Source: Treponema sp.
GTDB taxonomy: Bacteria > Spirochaetota > Spirochaetia > Treponematales > Breznakiellaceae
Reading direction: 5' to 3'
Length of the DNA stretch: 64,000 nucleotides
Assembly: GCA_031266775.1 (NCBI GenBank)
Contig: JAISAQ010000053.1
Coordinates: forward strand, 30,334 to 94,333
Shown here: piece by piece, positions 29,258 to 38,587 of the stretch
How the letters are laid out: every line of letters starts with the position of its first letter
How positions within the stretch are numbered: position 1 is the first letter of the stretch
The notes under the pieces: model-generated
The model's database searches: none
The model's input: only the letters and a program-made list of their open reading frames with translations
Told to the model about the DNA's origin: nothing
Made by a program: the position numbers and the translations under genes

Positions 29258-30406
29258 GTGCTGGTGTCAGCCTCGCAACAGATGATTCGAAAATCGCCGG
29301 AGGCAGAGATACAGACGGTGCGCTGGAGCCTTTTTCCCGTTTTAACCGCGGCGGGACTTGTCCTTGCCGGGTCCGGCCTTTTTTCGGGCTGTTATACCCT
29401 GAAACAGGGGGCCGCCATGCTGGGTTATCTGAACCGGGCGGTCCCGCTGGAAAGCCTGCTCGAAGAGAATGCCCTTTCCGAAGCGGAGATCTCCGACATG
29501 GAGAAAAACCGGCTTTTTGTGGAACGAATCCATGATATACGCCGCTTTGCCATGGAAGATCTGGGCCTTGTGGAAAGCAAAAATTACACCAAATACGTGA
29601 AAATTGACCGTTCGTATCTTGCCGCGGTAGTTTCCGCCTCGGCGGAGGATTCCTTTGCCCGTCATGAATGGTGGTTTCCCGTGGTGGGTTCCGTTCCCTA
29701 CAAGGGCTTTTTCGATCCCGAAGACGCCAAAAAGGAAAGGGCGCTGCTGGAAAAAAAAGGTCTCGATGTATGGATACGGGGCGTTGATGCCTTTAGTACT
29801 CTGGGCTGGTTTGAAGATCCCCTGTATTCGTATATGCGGGATTATGCCCCCGAACAGCTTGCGAATCTTGTTATCCATGAACTGCTCCACGCCACAATCT
29901 TTATCAAGGGCCAGGTCCAGTTTAATGAGGAACTGGCGGAATTTGTGGGAAGCGAAGGGGCCAGGCTTTATATGGAAAGCCGTTACGGCGCCGAATCCGG
30001 AGAATACCGCCGCATGCAGAATGCCGGAACAGACTCCGCCGCTTTTCTTGCTTTTATCCGGGAACTCATCGCGGAACTTGACACGGTGTACCGTAGCGGC
30101 GCGGCAAGGGAAACGGTACTTCAGAAAAAGAAAGAGATAATCGCCTTGGCCATAGAGCGCTTTGACAGGGAATACGAGAACCGCTTTCAGGGAGAAAGTT
30201 ACCGGGGGTTTTCCAAACTGCCGGTAAACAACGCGTACCTGGAATTATACCGCCTCTACTACGCGGAAGATGATTATTTTACCCGCCTGTACGAAAGATC
30301 GGGCCGGGACCTCTTTGCGTTTATCGCCGCCGCGAAGAAGCTGAACGGCCTCCGGTCCGCCAAAAAAGATCCCCGCGGGGAACTGGAAAAGGCACTGGCG
30401 CGTTAG
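29258..30406 (+). CDS. predicted aminopeptidase-like metalloprotein (COG4324-type), lipoprotein
   Basis: LANLVIHELLHATIFIKGQVQFNEELAEFVG (HExxH-like HELLH); lipobox LFSGC. Confidence 0.8.
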   Translation: MLVSASQQMIRKSPEAEIQTVRWSLFPVLTAAGLVLAGSGLFSGCYTLKQGAAMLGYLNRAVPLESLLEENALSEAEISDMEKNRLFVERIHDIRRFAMEDLGLVESKNYTKYVKIDRSYLAAVVSASAEDSFARHEWWFPVVGSVPYKGFFDPEDAKKERALLEKKGLDVWIRGVDAFSTLGWFEDPLYSYMRDYAPEQLANLVIHELLHATIFIKGQVQFNEELAEFVGSEGARLYMESRYGAESGEYRRMQNAGTDSAAFLAFIRELIAELDTVYRSGAARETVLQKKKEIIALAIERFDREYENRFQGESYRGFSKLPVNNAYLELYRLYYAEDDYFTRLYERSGRDLFAFIAAAKKLNGLRSAKKDPRGELEKALAR

Positions 30407-30429
30407 GGCACGCTTCCTGAGACGGCCTT

Positions 30430-31635
30430 TTAATCCCATTTTGATTCGGGAATGTTTCCCAAAAACCTCTCCGCAACTTCCCATATAACGATATCCGGTT
30501 TGTTTTCCAGTATATGGTCTTTGTCGCTTTGTTCGAACTGGTCACGGGTATTCTGCCTCCAGATATACTCCGCATGGGAAAACAGGCTTGATGTATAGGG
30601 CTGTAATGAATAAAAGAAAGAATCCCTGAAAATAATGGCCTTTGGCAAATTCTGGTTGTTACTTTCGGTAATAATACCGTTTAGTCCATCTCTGCCCTCA
30701 TATTTTTTATACGAATAATAAGATTCCCAGCCGCCTTCCGGTTCGATTTCCACGATTGTCCTTTGACTGTATGACTCAAGACCCATTATGGATACCAAGT
30801 CTCCCGTGGTATCATACGTTACCGTTCTTGAGTAATTGTTTATAACAGGAAAATCAACGCCGGGAAAACAGGACCGGATCTTGTCGAACAACCGTTCATA
30901 CGCATACAATGTCCCCAGCTGATTCCAGTGCGTATCGGTTTCAAAGTAAAGCGGAAGGAAGTTTGTTTCTTTTTGTGAAATTATATAGTCACGGGGGAAT
31001 ACGGTCTTGTCAAAAAGGCTTTGAGGCATATTGTTTAGAATCTGATCCGCCCTGGTCAAGCCTTCCGGGCGGTCGAACGAGTAATGTTCGGGATATACGC
31101 TGTGTTTGTTTGGCGCGATAAAAAACATGAATTGCATGCCGTTGTCGCTGCACCATTGGGCGCGTTTTTCAAGTTGCTCCGTCACTTTGGCAAGATCGGC
31201 GTCATCCAGCAGATTATTTTTTTGAAAATCCGCAAGAAGGTTTTCGCCATATTTGTCAATGTAATACAGCCAGCCGTCTTTCCCGATAAGGACCCGGTTA
31301 TCCTGTTTCTTCTTGAGAATGTTGTAATTTACACGGTAATACAGTAACGTGAAGTACTTTCTGAATCCGAACCTGTCGTTAATATAATCGTCTATTTCCC
31401 CCGGAAGGCCGAAGTTCACGGCGCCGTTATGCGTGAGTTTTGGCTTTTCGGCCAGCCTTCTGTTTTCAAGGGGCAATGTAACGCTTTTACTGTCAAGAAA
31501 TACAAGCGGGAGCAGAATTACCAGCAGAAAGGAAGCGATAAAGGCATATGTAACGATTTTTGTTCTGAACCTGATAAACAGCAGCAGAACGACAGCGGCG
31601 TAAGAAATCATAAAAATCACAAGAAAGGTTTTCAT
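30430..31635 (-). CDS. AlgJ/AlgX-like (DHHW/SGNH) O-acetylation protein
   Basis: GKDGWLYYIDKYGENLLADFQ, YFETDTHWNQLGTLYAYERLF, IFRDSFFYSLQPYTSSLFSHAEYIWR; next to MBOAT gene. Confidence 0.8.
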   Translation of the reverse strand: MKTFLVIFMISYAAVVLLLFIRFRTKIVTYAFIASFLLVILLPLVFLDSKSVTLPLENRRLAEKPKLTHNGAVNFGLPGEIDDYINDRFGFRKYFTLLYYRVNYNILKKKQDNRVLIGKDGWLYYIDKYGENLLADFQKNNLLDDADLAKVTEQLEKRAQWCSDNGMQFMFFIAPNKHSVYPEHYSFDRPEGLTRADQILNNMPQSLFDKTVFPRDYIISQKETNFLPLYFETDTHWNQLGTLYAYERLFDKIRSCFPGVDFPVINNYSRTVTYDTTGDLVSIMGLESYSQRTIVEIEPEGGWESYYSYKKYEGRDGLNGIITESNNQNLPKAIIFRDSFFYSLQPYTSSLFSHAEYIWRQNTRDQFEQSDKDHILENKPDIVIWEVAERFLGNIPESKWD

Positions 31636-31644
31636 GCTGTCCTC

Positions 31645-33081
31645 TTAAAAACGGAAGTAAATAAACGGATTATATGCGCTGCTTGCGAGGCTGCATATTG
31701 AAAGAACAAACAGGCACAGGCTAACGCCGTATTTTATTATACGGACGGGCTCGGCAAGGGGACCGCTTTGAATCAAGGACCCGATTTTACGCCACCATGG
31801 CGCCGAAAACGCTATTCCGGCTGCCAGCAGCATATAGAACCGCGCGTCAACAAGCAGTCTTAATTCGGGATGATCCTGGGTATTGTTGTAACGGAACAGG
31901 TTTGAAATAAATTCGACGCTTTCCCTGAGCTCAAGCCTGAAAAACACCCACAGCAGCACAACGCACGCCAGCGTATAAATGTGCGCAAGGGCACGTTTGA
32001 TAATTCCGTCCTTTATGACGGCGTTTATCCTGCCACCCGCTATTCTTTCAATGAACGATATGGTGCCGTGTCCCAGCCCCCACAGGATAAAACTGACGGA
32101 GGCTCCGTGCCAGAGGCCGGTAATGAAGAAAACGATGTACAGGTTAATTGCCGTTCTTCCCTTGCTCTTTCTGTTCCCGCCAAGCGGAATATACACATAG
32201 TCCATGAACCATCGTGACAGAGAGATGTGCCATCTTCTCCAGAATTCCCTTATTGATTTTGAAATATACGGATAGTTGAAATTTTCCAGAAAATTAAACC
32301 CGAACATCTTTCCAAGGCCGATTGCCATGTCGGAATATCCCGAGAAATCATAGTAGATCTGCAGACTGTACGATATGATGGCTATCCACGAGTAGTATGT
32401 CGGCACCGACAGGGGAGCCAGTTCAAAAATACCATCGGCTACTTCCGCAAATGAATTTGCAAGGAGTACTTTTTTGGCCAATCCGGCGGTAAACCGCTCG
32501 GCCCCGCCGGCAAACAGACTCACGCTATGGGTTCTTTTATATATTTGCTCATTAATGTCGTGGTATCTGACAATAGGGCCCGCTATTAACTGCGGAAAAA
32601 ACGTTATAAAGAGACCCAAATCCAAAACATTTCTTTGAACCAGGTTTCTGTCCTTGTAGACATCGATTATATATGAGATCGACTGAAAGGTATAAAATGA
32701 AATGCCTATTGGCATGATGATGTTTTTTATTGTGATTGACGGCAGGCCCAGGCCTGAAAAAAGCGGATTAACCAGGCCGGCGGCAAATCCGAGGTATTTA
32801 AAATAGAATAGAACCAGGAGATTGCCGGCGACGGCGGTTCCCAGAACAATCTTTTTGCGGATGCCACCCGGGGGTTCATCGGCAATAAACAGTCCCATCC
32901 TGTAATTAAACAGGATTGACAATATCATGATTAAAACGTATTTTGGCTCCCCCCATGCATAAAAGACAAGACTGCAAAACAGCAGTATAAAATTTTTTCC
33001 TTTAACGACCGGACAGTAGTAATACAACAGCAGAACAACCGGCAGAAAAACAACCAGGAATGTAATTGAACTGAATAGCAT
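31645..33081 (-). CDS. MBOAT family O-acyltransferase (AlgI-like)
   Basis: SYIIDVYK, FFPQLIAGPIVRY, FWRRWHISLSRWFMDYVYIPLGGNRK, GLWHGASVSFILWGLGHG. Confidence 0.92.
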   Translation of the reverse strand: MLFSSITFLVVFLPVVLLLYYYCPVVKGKNFILLFCSLVFYAWGEPKYVLIMILSILFNYRMGLFIADEPPGGIRKKIVLGTAVAGNLLVLFYFKYLGFAAGLVNPLFSGLGLPSITIKNIIMPIGISFYTFQSISYIIDVYKDRNLVQRNVLDLGLFITFFPQLIAGPIVRYHDINEQIYKRTHSVSLFAGGAERFTAGLAKKVLLANSFAEVADGIFELAPLSVPTYYSWIAIISYSLQIYYDFSGYSDMAIGLGKMFGFNFLENFNYPYISKSIREFWRRWHISLSRWFMDYVYIPLGGNRKSKGRTAINLYIVFFITGLWHGASVSFILWGLGHGTISFIERIAGGRINAVIKDGIIKRALAHIYTLACVVLLWVFFRLELRESVEFISNLFRYNNTQDHPELRLLVDARFYMLLAAGIAFSAPWWRKIGSLIQSGPLAEPVRIIKYGVSLCLFVLSICSLASSAYNPFIYFRF

Positions 33082-33102
33082 GTAGTACAGATCTCCCTTA
33101 AT

Positions 33103-33144
33103 TAGTGTCTATCCATAATGTGGACACATTGTGGACAGACACTA
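33103..33144. repeat. palindrome TAGTGTCTATCC...GGACAGACACTA
   Basis: Arms 33103-33114 and 33133-33144 (11 of 12 paired); the right arm supplies the stop codon of the META gene. Confidence 0.7.
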
Positions 33145-33603
33145 GTTAAACGTAAATACCATGACCGCCTCACGGCCGTCCGGTCCTATTGTGGAAAGCT
33201 CCAGGTTTTTCCTGTTGATATTCCATTTGTAGGCGTTTTGCAAACAGGCGAAGAACTCCTTTTCCTTGAGTTTTTCGGGTTCCACAATGGGCGCCATGAG
33301 CGTTCCCGCCACAGGGTCGACGGAAATGGTTCTGTCCTTGTCCGTTCCCGGTTTATAGGAAGCAAAATAGCGGTTGGGCGCGCCCGTGCCGCTGATCCTT
33401 TCGGCATCAAAATTCAGGGTAAAGATTTCGCCAAAACCTTCGGAGGCGAGCCTGGTCCGGTCAAAGACGATACTTGAAGATCCGGTCCTGATTTCGATCA
33501 GCCGCCATTCTTTCCCCAGAAGATCGGAAAATTTCGGACTGCCTGCACACGCGCCCATAACAACGAGCGCCGCAGACAAGAAAGCGGTTTGTACAATTTT
33601 CAT
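33142..33603 (-). CDS. META-domain lipoprotein
   Basis: MKIVQTAFLSAALVVMGACAGSPKFSDLLGKEWRLIEIRTGSSSIVFDRT; start moved to M18 of the ORF. Confidence 0.75.
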   Translation of the reverse strand: MKIVQTAFLSAALVVMGACAGSPKFSDLLGKEWRLIEIRTGSSSIVFDRTRLASEGFGEIFTLNFDAERISGTGAPNRYFASYKPGTDKDRTISVDPVAGTLMAPIVEPEKLKEKEFFACLQNAYKWNINRKNLELSTIGPDGREAVMVFTFN

Positions 33604-33641
33604 TGTTTCCCCTGTGATGTAATTGAGTATATACACTATAG

Positions 33642-33875
33642 TAGAGTTATTCAATGACTTCAGTTTGGGAATTTGCTATCCAAGAACCCGCTTGCGCGGG
33701 GGAGGAGCCGCAGATTCGCGCTTGCCGCGCGGAGACTCATTGGACTTGTTTAGTAACCCGGTTGGTTACTAAACAAGTCTTGCGATTTTTCAGGCTAAAG
33801 CAGGGCTTTAACCTTGCAAAATCGCGTTTTTAAGCGGAAGTTGTTCAATAACTGAAGTTATTGAACAACTCTATT
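33642..33875. repeat. mosaic palindromic repeat element, copy A (full set of modules, terminal inverted repeats)
   Basis: TAGAGTTATTCAATGACTTCAGTT (33642-33665) versus AACTGAAGTTATTGAACAACTCTA (33850-33873): 22 of 24 complementary. The interior has three further palindromic modules. Confidence 0.75.
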
Positions 33876-34287
33876 CTTCGGGTTTCAGGCGGCGGCGGGC
33901 TTTTTTCAGGCTGTTGAGCCGTTTGGAGGCAAGCCGTTCCTCGCGCGCCGCCCGGGAGGGTTTTGCCGGCCGCCGCCGTTTGGGAAGCCGGGCCGAACCG
34001 GCAACCAGTGCCTCCAGCCGGACATAGGCCCGTTCAAGGTTGACGCGGCGCGAACGCTCTTCGCTTGATACAACGATGATTTCATCGTCCGAGGTGATCC
34101 GGCTTCCCAAAAGCTCCCGGAGGCGGGATGTCTCCGCTTCGGAAAGTCCCGCCAGGGACGCTACGGAAATACGGAGCGTTACTTTTGTGTTAACCTTGTT
34201 GACATTTTGCCCGCCCGGCCCGCCGGAACGTGAAAACGCGGCTTCGGCATTTTTGCGGATAGAAAGGTAAAGATCGGAAACATTCAT
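33871..34287 (-). CDS. arfB: peptide chain release factor-like protein ArfB/YaeJ
   Basis: SGGPGGQNVNKVNTKVTLR (GGQ) and basic C-terminal tail. Confidence 0.88.
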   Translation of the reverse strand: MNVSDLYLSIRKNAEAAFSRSGGPGGQNVNKVNTKVTLRISVASLAGLSEAETSRLRELLGSRITSDDEIIVVSSEERSRRVNLERAYVRLEALVAGSARLPKRRRPAKPSRAAREERLASKRLNSLKKARRRLKPEE

Positions 34288-34326
34288 GATATGCGGGGCT
34301 AACGGCGGCCGCCCGTGCGCCTGTCC

Positions 34327-35493
34327 TTACCCTGCCGCCCGTTTGAGTTCTTCAATCTTGTCGGTTTTCTCCCAGGGAAATTCTTCCCTTCCAAAGTGGC
34401 CGTATGAGGCCGTTCTTTGATAGATGGGACGCCTGAGATTCAGTGTTTCAATGATTCCGGCGGGGGAAAGGTCAAACACTCTGGACACCGCCCCCTCTAT
34501 ACGATCTTCGGGAACGGCCGAAGTGCCGAAGGTGTCCACCATGACCGAAACCGGGAAGGGAACGCCTATGGCGTAGGCAAGCTCCACTTCGCAGCGTTTG
34601 GCAAGGCCGGCGGCGACTATGTTTTTGGCCGCATAACGGGCCATATAGGCGGCGGACCTGTCCACCTTGGTGGGGTCCTTGCCGGAAAAAGCCCCGCCTC
34701 CGTGGCGTCCCATGCCGCCATAAGTATCCACGATAATTTTCCGCCCCGTAAGGCCGGTATCGCCGAAAGGCCCCCCTACCACAAAACGGCCGGTTGGATT
34801 GATGAAGTATTTGGTTTTTTCGTCAAGAAGACCGGCCGGCTCCAGAACAGGCCTGATAATTTCATGTATAACGGTATCCCGTATTACGTTATAGGAGATC
34901 CCGTCGTCATGCTGGTGGGATACCACTACCGCGTCAATACGCACCGGCTTCCGGTCTTCGTATTCCACCGTTACCTGGCTTTTGGCATCCGGCCTGAGCC
35001 ACGGTATGGTTTTCTTTTTCCGCAGTTCCGCGGCCCGCATGAGGATTTTGTGAGCCAGAATTATGGGAAGGGGCATGAGTTCCGCCGTTTCGTTGCAGGC
35101 GAAACCGAACATCATGCCCTGATCCCCCGCGCCCTGTTTTCCCTTGTATTCATCAAGACCCGCGCCGGAAACGCCCTGGCTTATGTCGGGGGACTGGCTG
35201 TGTATCATATCCAGAACCGCCATGGACTGAAAATCAAGCCCGTAAGCGGGGTCCGTATAGCCTATGTCCCTTGCTACCCTGCGGACCACATCCTGGAAAT
35301 CTACAAAGGTATTGGTGGTTATTTCCCCCCCTATAAGTACAAGGGACGTGGAGGCGAATGTTTCGCAGGCAACACGGCTTTGCGGATCATCCTTGAGGCA
35401 GGCGTCCAGAATCGCATCGGAGACCTGATCGCAAAGTTTATCGGGGTGTCCTTCCCCCACAGACTCGGAAGTAAAAAAAAAGCGGCGCGCCAT
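34327..35493 (-). CDS. metK: S-adenosylmethionine synthase
   Basis: [61 protein letters not shown]. Confidence 0.96.
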   Translation of the reverse strand: MARRFFFTSESVGEGHPDKLCDQVSDAILDACLKDDPQSRVACETFASTSLVLIGGEITTNTFVDFQDVVRRVARDIGYTDPAYGLDFQSMAVLDMIHSQSPDISQGVSGAGLDEYKGKQGAGDQGMMFGFACNETAELMPLPIILAHKILMRAAELRKKKTIPWLRPDAKSQVTVEYEDRKPVRIDAVVVSHQHDDGISYNVIRDTVIHEIIRPVLEPAGLLDEKTKYFINPTGRFVVGGPFGDTGLTGRKIIVDTYGGMGRHGGGAFSGKDPTKVDRSAAYMARYAAKNIVAAGLAKRCEVELAYAIGVPFPVSVMVDTFGTSAVPEDRIEGAVSRVFDLSPAGIIETLNLRRPIYQRTASYGHFGREEFPWEKTDKIEELKRAAG

Positions 35494-35516
35494 GGTATTT
35501 TCCCCGTTTTGTCTTT

Positions 35517-36026
35517 TTACAGCGATGAGGCCAGTGCTCTTAGCCTGTCCCTTGTTTCGGCCCTGCCCTTCCGGTTGTAAACTTCGGCGATTTCATTGAG
35601 GAAATCTTTAATCCGCAGTCTGGCTCCCGGATCATCAAGGTTTTTCTGAAGATCGGGGATGGTCAAATTCATTCCCGGCTTGATCAGATCGGGATCGGTT
35701 ACCGTTTCACGGGAGGCAAGCATGATGATGGGGAAAAAATACCCGTTGCTGGCCCCGTAATTGGCTCTGGTTATCCTTGAAAGAGTGTCGGTCCTGACAA
35801 CAGCATAGGATTTTGCGCCGTCAAGGATCAGAGCCGTGGCATGCTGTTCGTACACTGTCTCAAAGGCCGGTTCCGGCTCCGGAGGGGGCGGCGGCGGGGG
35901 GGGAGGAGGAGGCGGCGACTCCTGAACCGGCTGCGGTGCGGGCGCAGGTTCGGGCTGGGTTGCGCAGGATACCACAAACAACGCAAGGGAAAAAGCTATC
36001 AGCATGAATACAATTATATTTTTCAT
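35517..36026 (-). CDS. LysM-like lipoprotein with polyproline linker
   Basis: Lipobox [10 protein letters not shown]; proline-rich [17 protein letters not shown]; LysM-like [18 protein letters not shown]...[10 protein letters not shown]. Confidence 0.75.
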   Translation of the reverse strand: MKNIIVFMLIAFSLALFVVSCATQPEPAPAPQPVQESPPPPPPPPPPPPEPEPAFETVYEQHATALILDGAKSYAVVRTDTLSRITRANYGASNGYFFPIIMLASRETVTDPDLIKPGMNLTIPDLQKNLDDPGARLRIKDFLNEIAEVYNRKGRAETRDRLRALASSL

Positions 36027-36088
36027 GTACGACTCCTATACTTAAACAATACACCAATTTCCCCGGCAAAGTAAAGGCAGAATCCGAA

Positions 36089-36146
36089 TAATCGCGTTTT
36101 TCAGCGGAAATTGTTCAATAACTGAAGTTATTCGGCAACGCCGCTA
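36089..36146. repeat. partial copy C of the mosaic palindromic repeat
   Basis: AATCGCGTTTTTCAGCGGAAATTGTTCAATAACTGAAGTTATTCGGCAAC matches the right end of copies A and B. Confidence 0.7.
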
Positions 36147-36995
36147 TTCAAAATTCAGGCCCATTACGGTATCTACCGGCAGGGAGAAGACGACCCCTTC
36201 GGCCCCGGAGGCGATGCCGTGGGCGCTGCTTACCGCCTGCATGATGGCTATTTTCCTTTCCCGGTTGGTAAGAATAATGACAATTTCTTTTTCATCCTGA
36301 ACAGAAATACCAAAGAATTTTACCGGACCTTCGTGGGCAAGCCCCCGCGCGCTTATTACCGTACCGCCTGAGGCCCCCGCCTTTCTTGCCGTAGTCATAA
36401 ATTCATCGGTGTAGCCGTGATTTATGATCGCAATGATAAGATCGTATCTGATTTCACCCATTTCCGTCTCCTTCTCCATCTGTGCCTGCGGCGCCGGCGG
36501 TTGTTTTTCCATGTTTTCCGCGTTTTCAGTTTCATCTTCCGCCGTTATTTTTTCATTTTTATAAATGCTTTCCTTAAAAACCCTGAGTATGGGGTTGTTG
36601 ATCCCCGAAAGAGGCACGGTAAAGGCGATTCCAACGCCCGGATTGTGGAAACCAAGTTTTTTTCGTACTTCTTTAAGCAGGACAGGCGCCATAACCGCCT
36701 GCTCCAGGCAGAGGATAACCGCTTTTTCGCTTGACCCTATTCCCAGAAGATCAAGAATATCCGAACTTGCCGTTCCCCGGCCTTTACTGATGAAATGAAA
36801 CCGGACTTTTTCTTCTGTAAAGACATCGGAAATGGCCTGAACCTTGCTCCAGTCCACGATGAAAAAAATAAGCTTGAGCGTGGGCAGGGCGGGCTTTGAA
36901 GGAAGCTCCGGCTGTGCGGGCTGTACGGGCCGGTTCTGTATGAATTTTGAAGTCAGTCTGGCAAACAGCGCATCCAGCGGTTTTTTCTTATTCAT
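36144..36995 (-). CDS. protein with two PII (GlnB)-like domains
   Basis: Start moved to MNKKKPLDALFARL; LKLIFFIVDWSKVQAISDVFTEEKVRFHFISKGRGTASSDIL and YDLIIAIINHGYTDEFMTTARKAGASGGTVISARG...EIVIILTNRERKIAIMQAVSS. Confidence 0.75.
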   Translation of the reverse strand: MNKKKPLDALFARLTSKFIQNRPVQPAQPELPSKPALPTLKLIFFIVDWSKVQAISDVFTEEKVRFHFISKGRGTASSDILDLLGIGSSEKAVILCLEQAVMAPVLLKEVRKKLGFHNPGVGIAFTVPLSGINNPILRVFKESIYKNEKITAEDETENAENMEKQPPAPQAQMEKETEMGEIRYDLIIAIINHGYTDEFMTTARKAGASGGTVISARGLAHEGPVKFFGISVQDEKEIVIILTNRERKIAIMQAVSSAHGIASGAEGVVFSLPVDTVMGLNFE

Positions 36996-38526
36996 TGAGA
37001 GGATCCTCAAATACCGTAATCTCGCCCGCTTCGGCCATGCCCGCGGCTTCCGCCGGTATGGCGGCCAATTCCGCCTTTTTGGTCTTGAATACATAGAGCA
37101 GGCCCATGAGCTGTATGATGATAAGCGGCGTCATGGCTACCATTGCCACGATGCCGAAAGCATCGGTCATGAGATCGCCGTTTACACCCTCGCAGGTACC
37201 CATGGCAAGGGGGAGGAGGAAGGTGCTTGTCATGGGACCGGAACAGACGCCGCCTGAGTCAAAGGCAATGCCGGTAAAAATGGGCGGCACGAAAAAGGTC
37301 AGGATAATGGCAAACGTGTAGCCTGGTATGAGTATCCACATGAGGGGAAGCCCGGTAAGGATGCGGAACATGGTCACCGCCAGTGCTATGGCCATGCCGA
37401 TGGAAAGACCCCTGTTCATCATCTTCTGCGGTATGGCCCCCGAGGTGATCTCTTCTACCTGTTTGTTAAGCACATGAACAGCGGGTTCGGCGGCGACTAT
37501 ATAGTAGCCGATGACCAGGCCCAAGGGCACAAGGATCCACTTGAAGGGAGAAGCGGACAGCATGGAACCAAGAAGCTGGCCTACGGGAATAAAGCCGACG
37601 TCTACCCCGGTAAGGAATACCACCAGCCCGATAAAGGTGTAAATAAACCCTATGAAAATACGGCCCAGCTGGTGCCGTTTATACCGGCGGGAGGCAGCCT
37701 GGAAGATAAAGAAAAATACGATGATGGCTCCCATGGCAAGGGATACATCTTTCGCGGAACGGGGAAGTTCAAGGGCGAAAGCCTCGACCACATCGCGGGA
37801 AGTGGACACATGGGAAACTTCCACACCCGCTACCTGGATTCCCGAAGGATTGTAAAAGATTCCCAGCAGGAAAACCGCCAGAATGGGTCCTACGCTGCAC
37901 AGGGCGACAAGGCCGAAGCTGTCGTCCTGGGAACTTTTGTCGCCGCGTATGGAGGCGACGCCGACACCCATGGAAAGAATGAAAGGAACCGTTATTGGGC
38001 CCGTGGTAACCCCGCCCGAATCAAAGGCGACGGGAACGAAATTGGCGGGGATAAATTTGGCAAGAATAAAAATCCCCAGGTAAAAAATAATCAACAGTAC
38101 CGAAAGCCGTATGGCAAAGAAGATACGGAGCACCGCTATTACCAGAAATAAACCCACTCCGCAGGCAACGGTGAAGATAAGGGCAGGGCTGGGAACCGAA
38201 GGAACCTGCTGGGCAAGAACCTGAAGATCCGGTTCCGCAACGGTGATAATAACTCCCATGACGAAACTGACAAAGAGGGCGATAAAAAGATTTGAAGACC
38301 GGGTTAGTTCAATGCCTATGCCTTCCCCCATGGGCATCATGGCCATGTCGGCTCCCAGCGTAAAGAACCCCATCCCGACTACCAGGAGGCCTGCCCCGGT
38401 AAGGAACATTAGTATGGTTCCGGCCGGCAGGGGTACCAGGATAACGCTGGCAATAAGGACAATGATGGTAATCGGAAGCACGGATGTAAATGCTTCCATT
38501 ATTTTTTCTCTAAGAACCTTATTCAT
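36988..38526 (-). CDS. tandem DUF1538 integral membrane protein
   Basis: Multi-TM; duplicated motifs ITVAEPDLQVLAQQV / IVAAEPAVHVLNKQV and AFDSGGVTTGPITVPF / AFDSGGVCSGPMTSTF. Confidence 0.88.
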   Translation of the reverse strand: MNKVLREKIMEAFTSVLPITIIVLIASVILVPLPAGTILMFLTGAGLLVVGMGFFTLGADMAMMPMGEGIGIELTRSSNLFIALFVSFVMGVIITVAEPDLQVLAQQVPSVPSPALIFTVACGVGLFLVIAVLRIFFAIRLSVLLIIFYLGIFILAKFIPANFVPVAFDSGGVTTGPITVPFILSMGVGVASIRGDKSSQDDSFGLVALCSVGPILAVFLLGIFYNPSGIQVAGVEVSHVSTSRDVVEAFALELPRSAKDVSLAMGAIIVFFFIFQAASRRYKRHQLGRIFIGFIYTFIGLVVFLTGVDVGFIPVGQLLGSMLSASPFKWILVPLGLVIGYYIVAAEPAVHVLNKQVEEITSGAIPQKMMNRGLSIGMAIALAVTMFRILTGLPLMWILIPGYTFAIILTFFVPPIFTGIAFDSGGVCSGPMTSTFLLPLAMGTCEGVNGDLMTDAFGIVAMVAMTPLIIIQLMGLLYVFKTKKAELAAIPAEAAGMAEAGEITVFEDPLNE

Positions 38527-38587
38527 TGGAAGTAAGTATACCATGCTCCGGTTCCAAAATCAATCGATTATGTATGGAAAAACGTAC

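Noticed and set aside
29101-29258. Possible oriC/dnaA region next to rpmH
   Set aside because: No TTATCCACA-like DnaA boxes seen and no dnaA gene follows; conserved gene order is interrupted here.
33642-33875. CRISPR array or tRNA cluster
   Set aside because: The palindromes are not regularly spaced direct repeats with unique spacers and show no cloverleaf.
34287-35520. SAM riboswitch upstream of metK
   Set aside because: Only about 24 nt separates metK from the upstream lipoprotein gene, too short for an S-box or SAM-II type aptamer.
34417-35580. 387-aa plus-strand ORF
   Set aside because: Shadow of metK, which is unmistakable on the minus strand.
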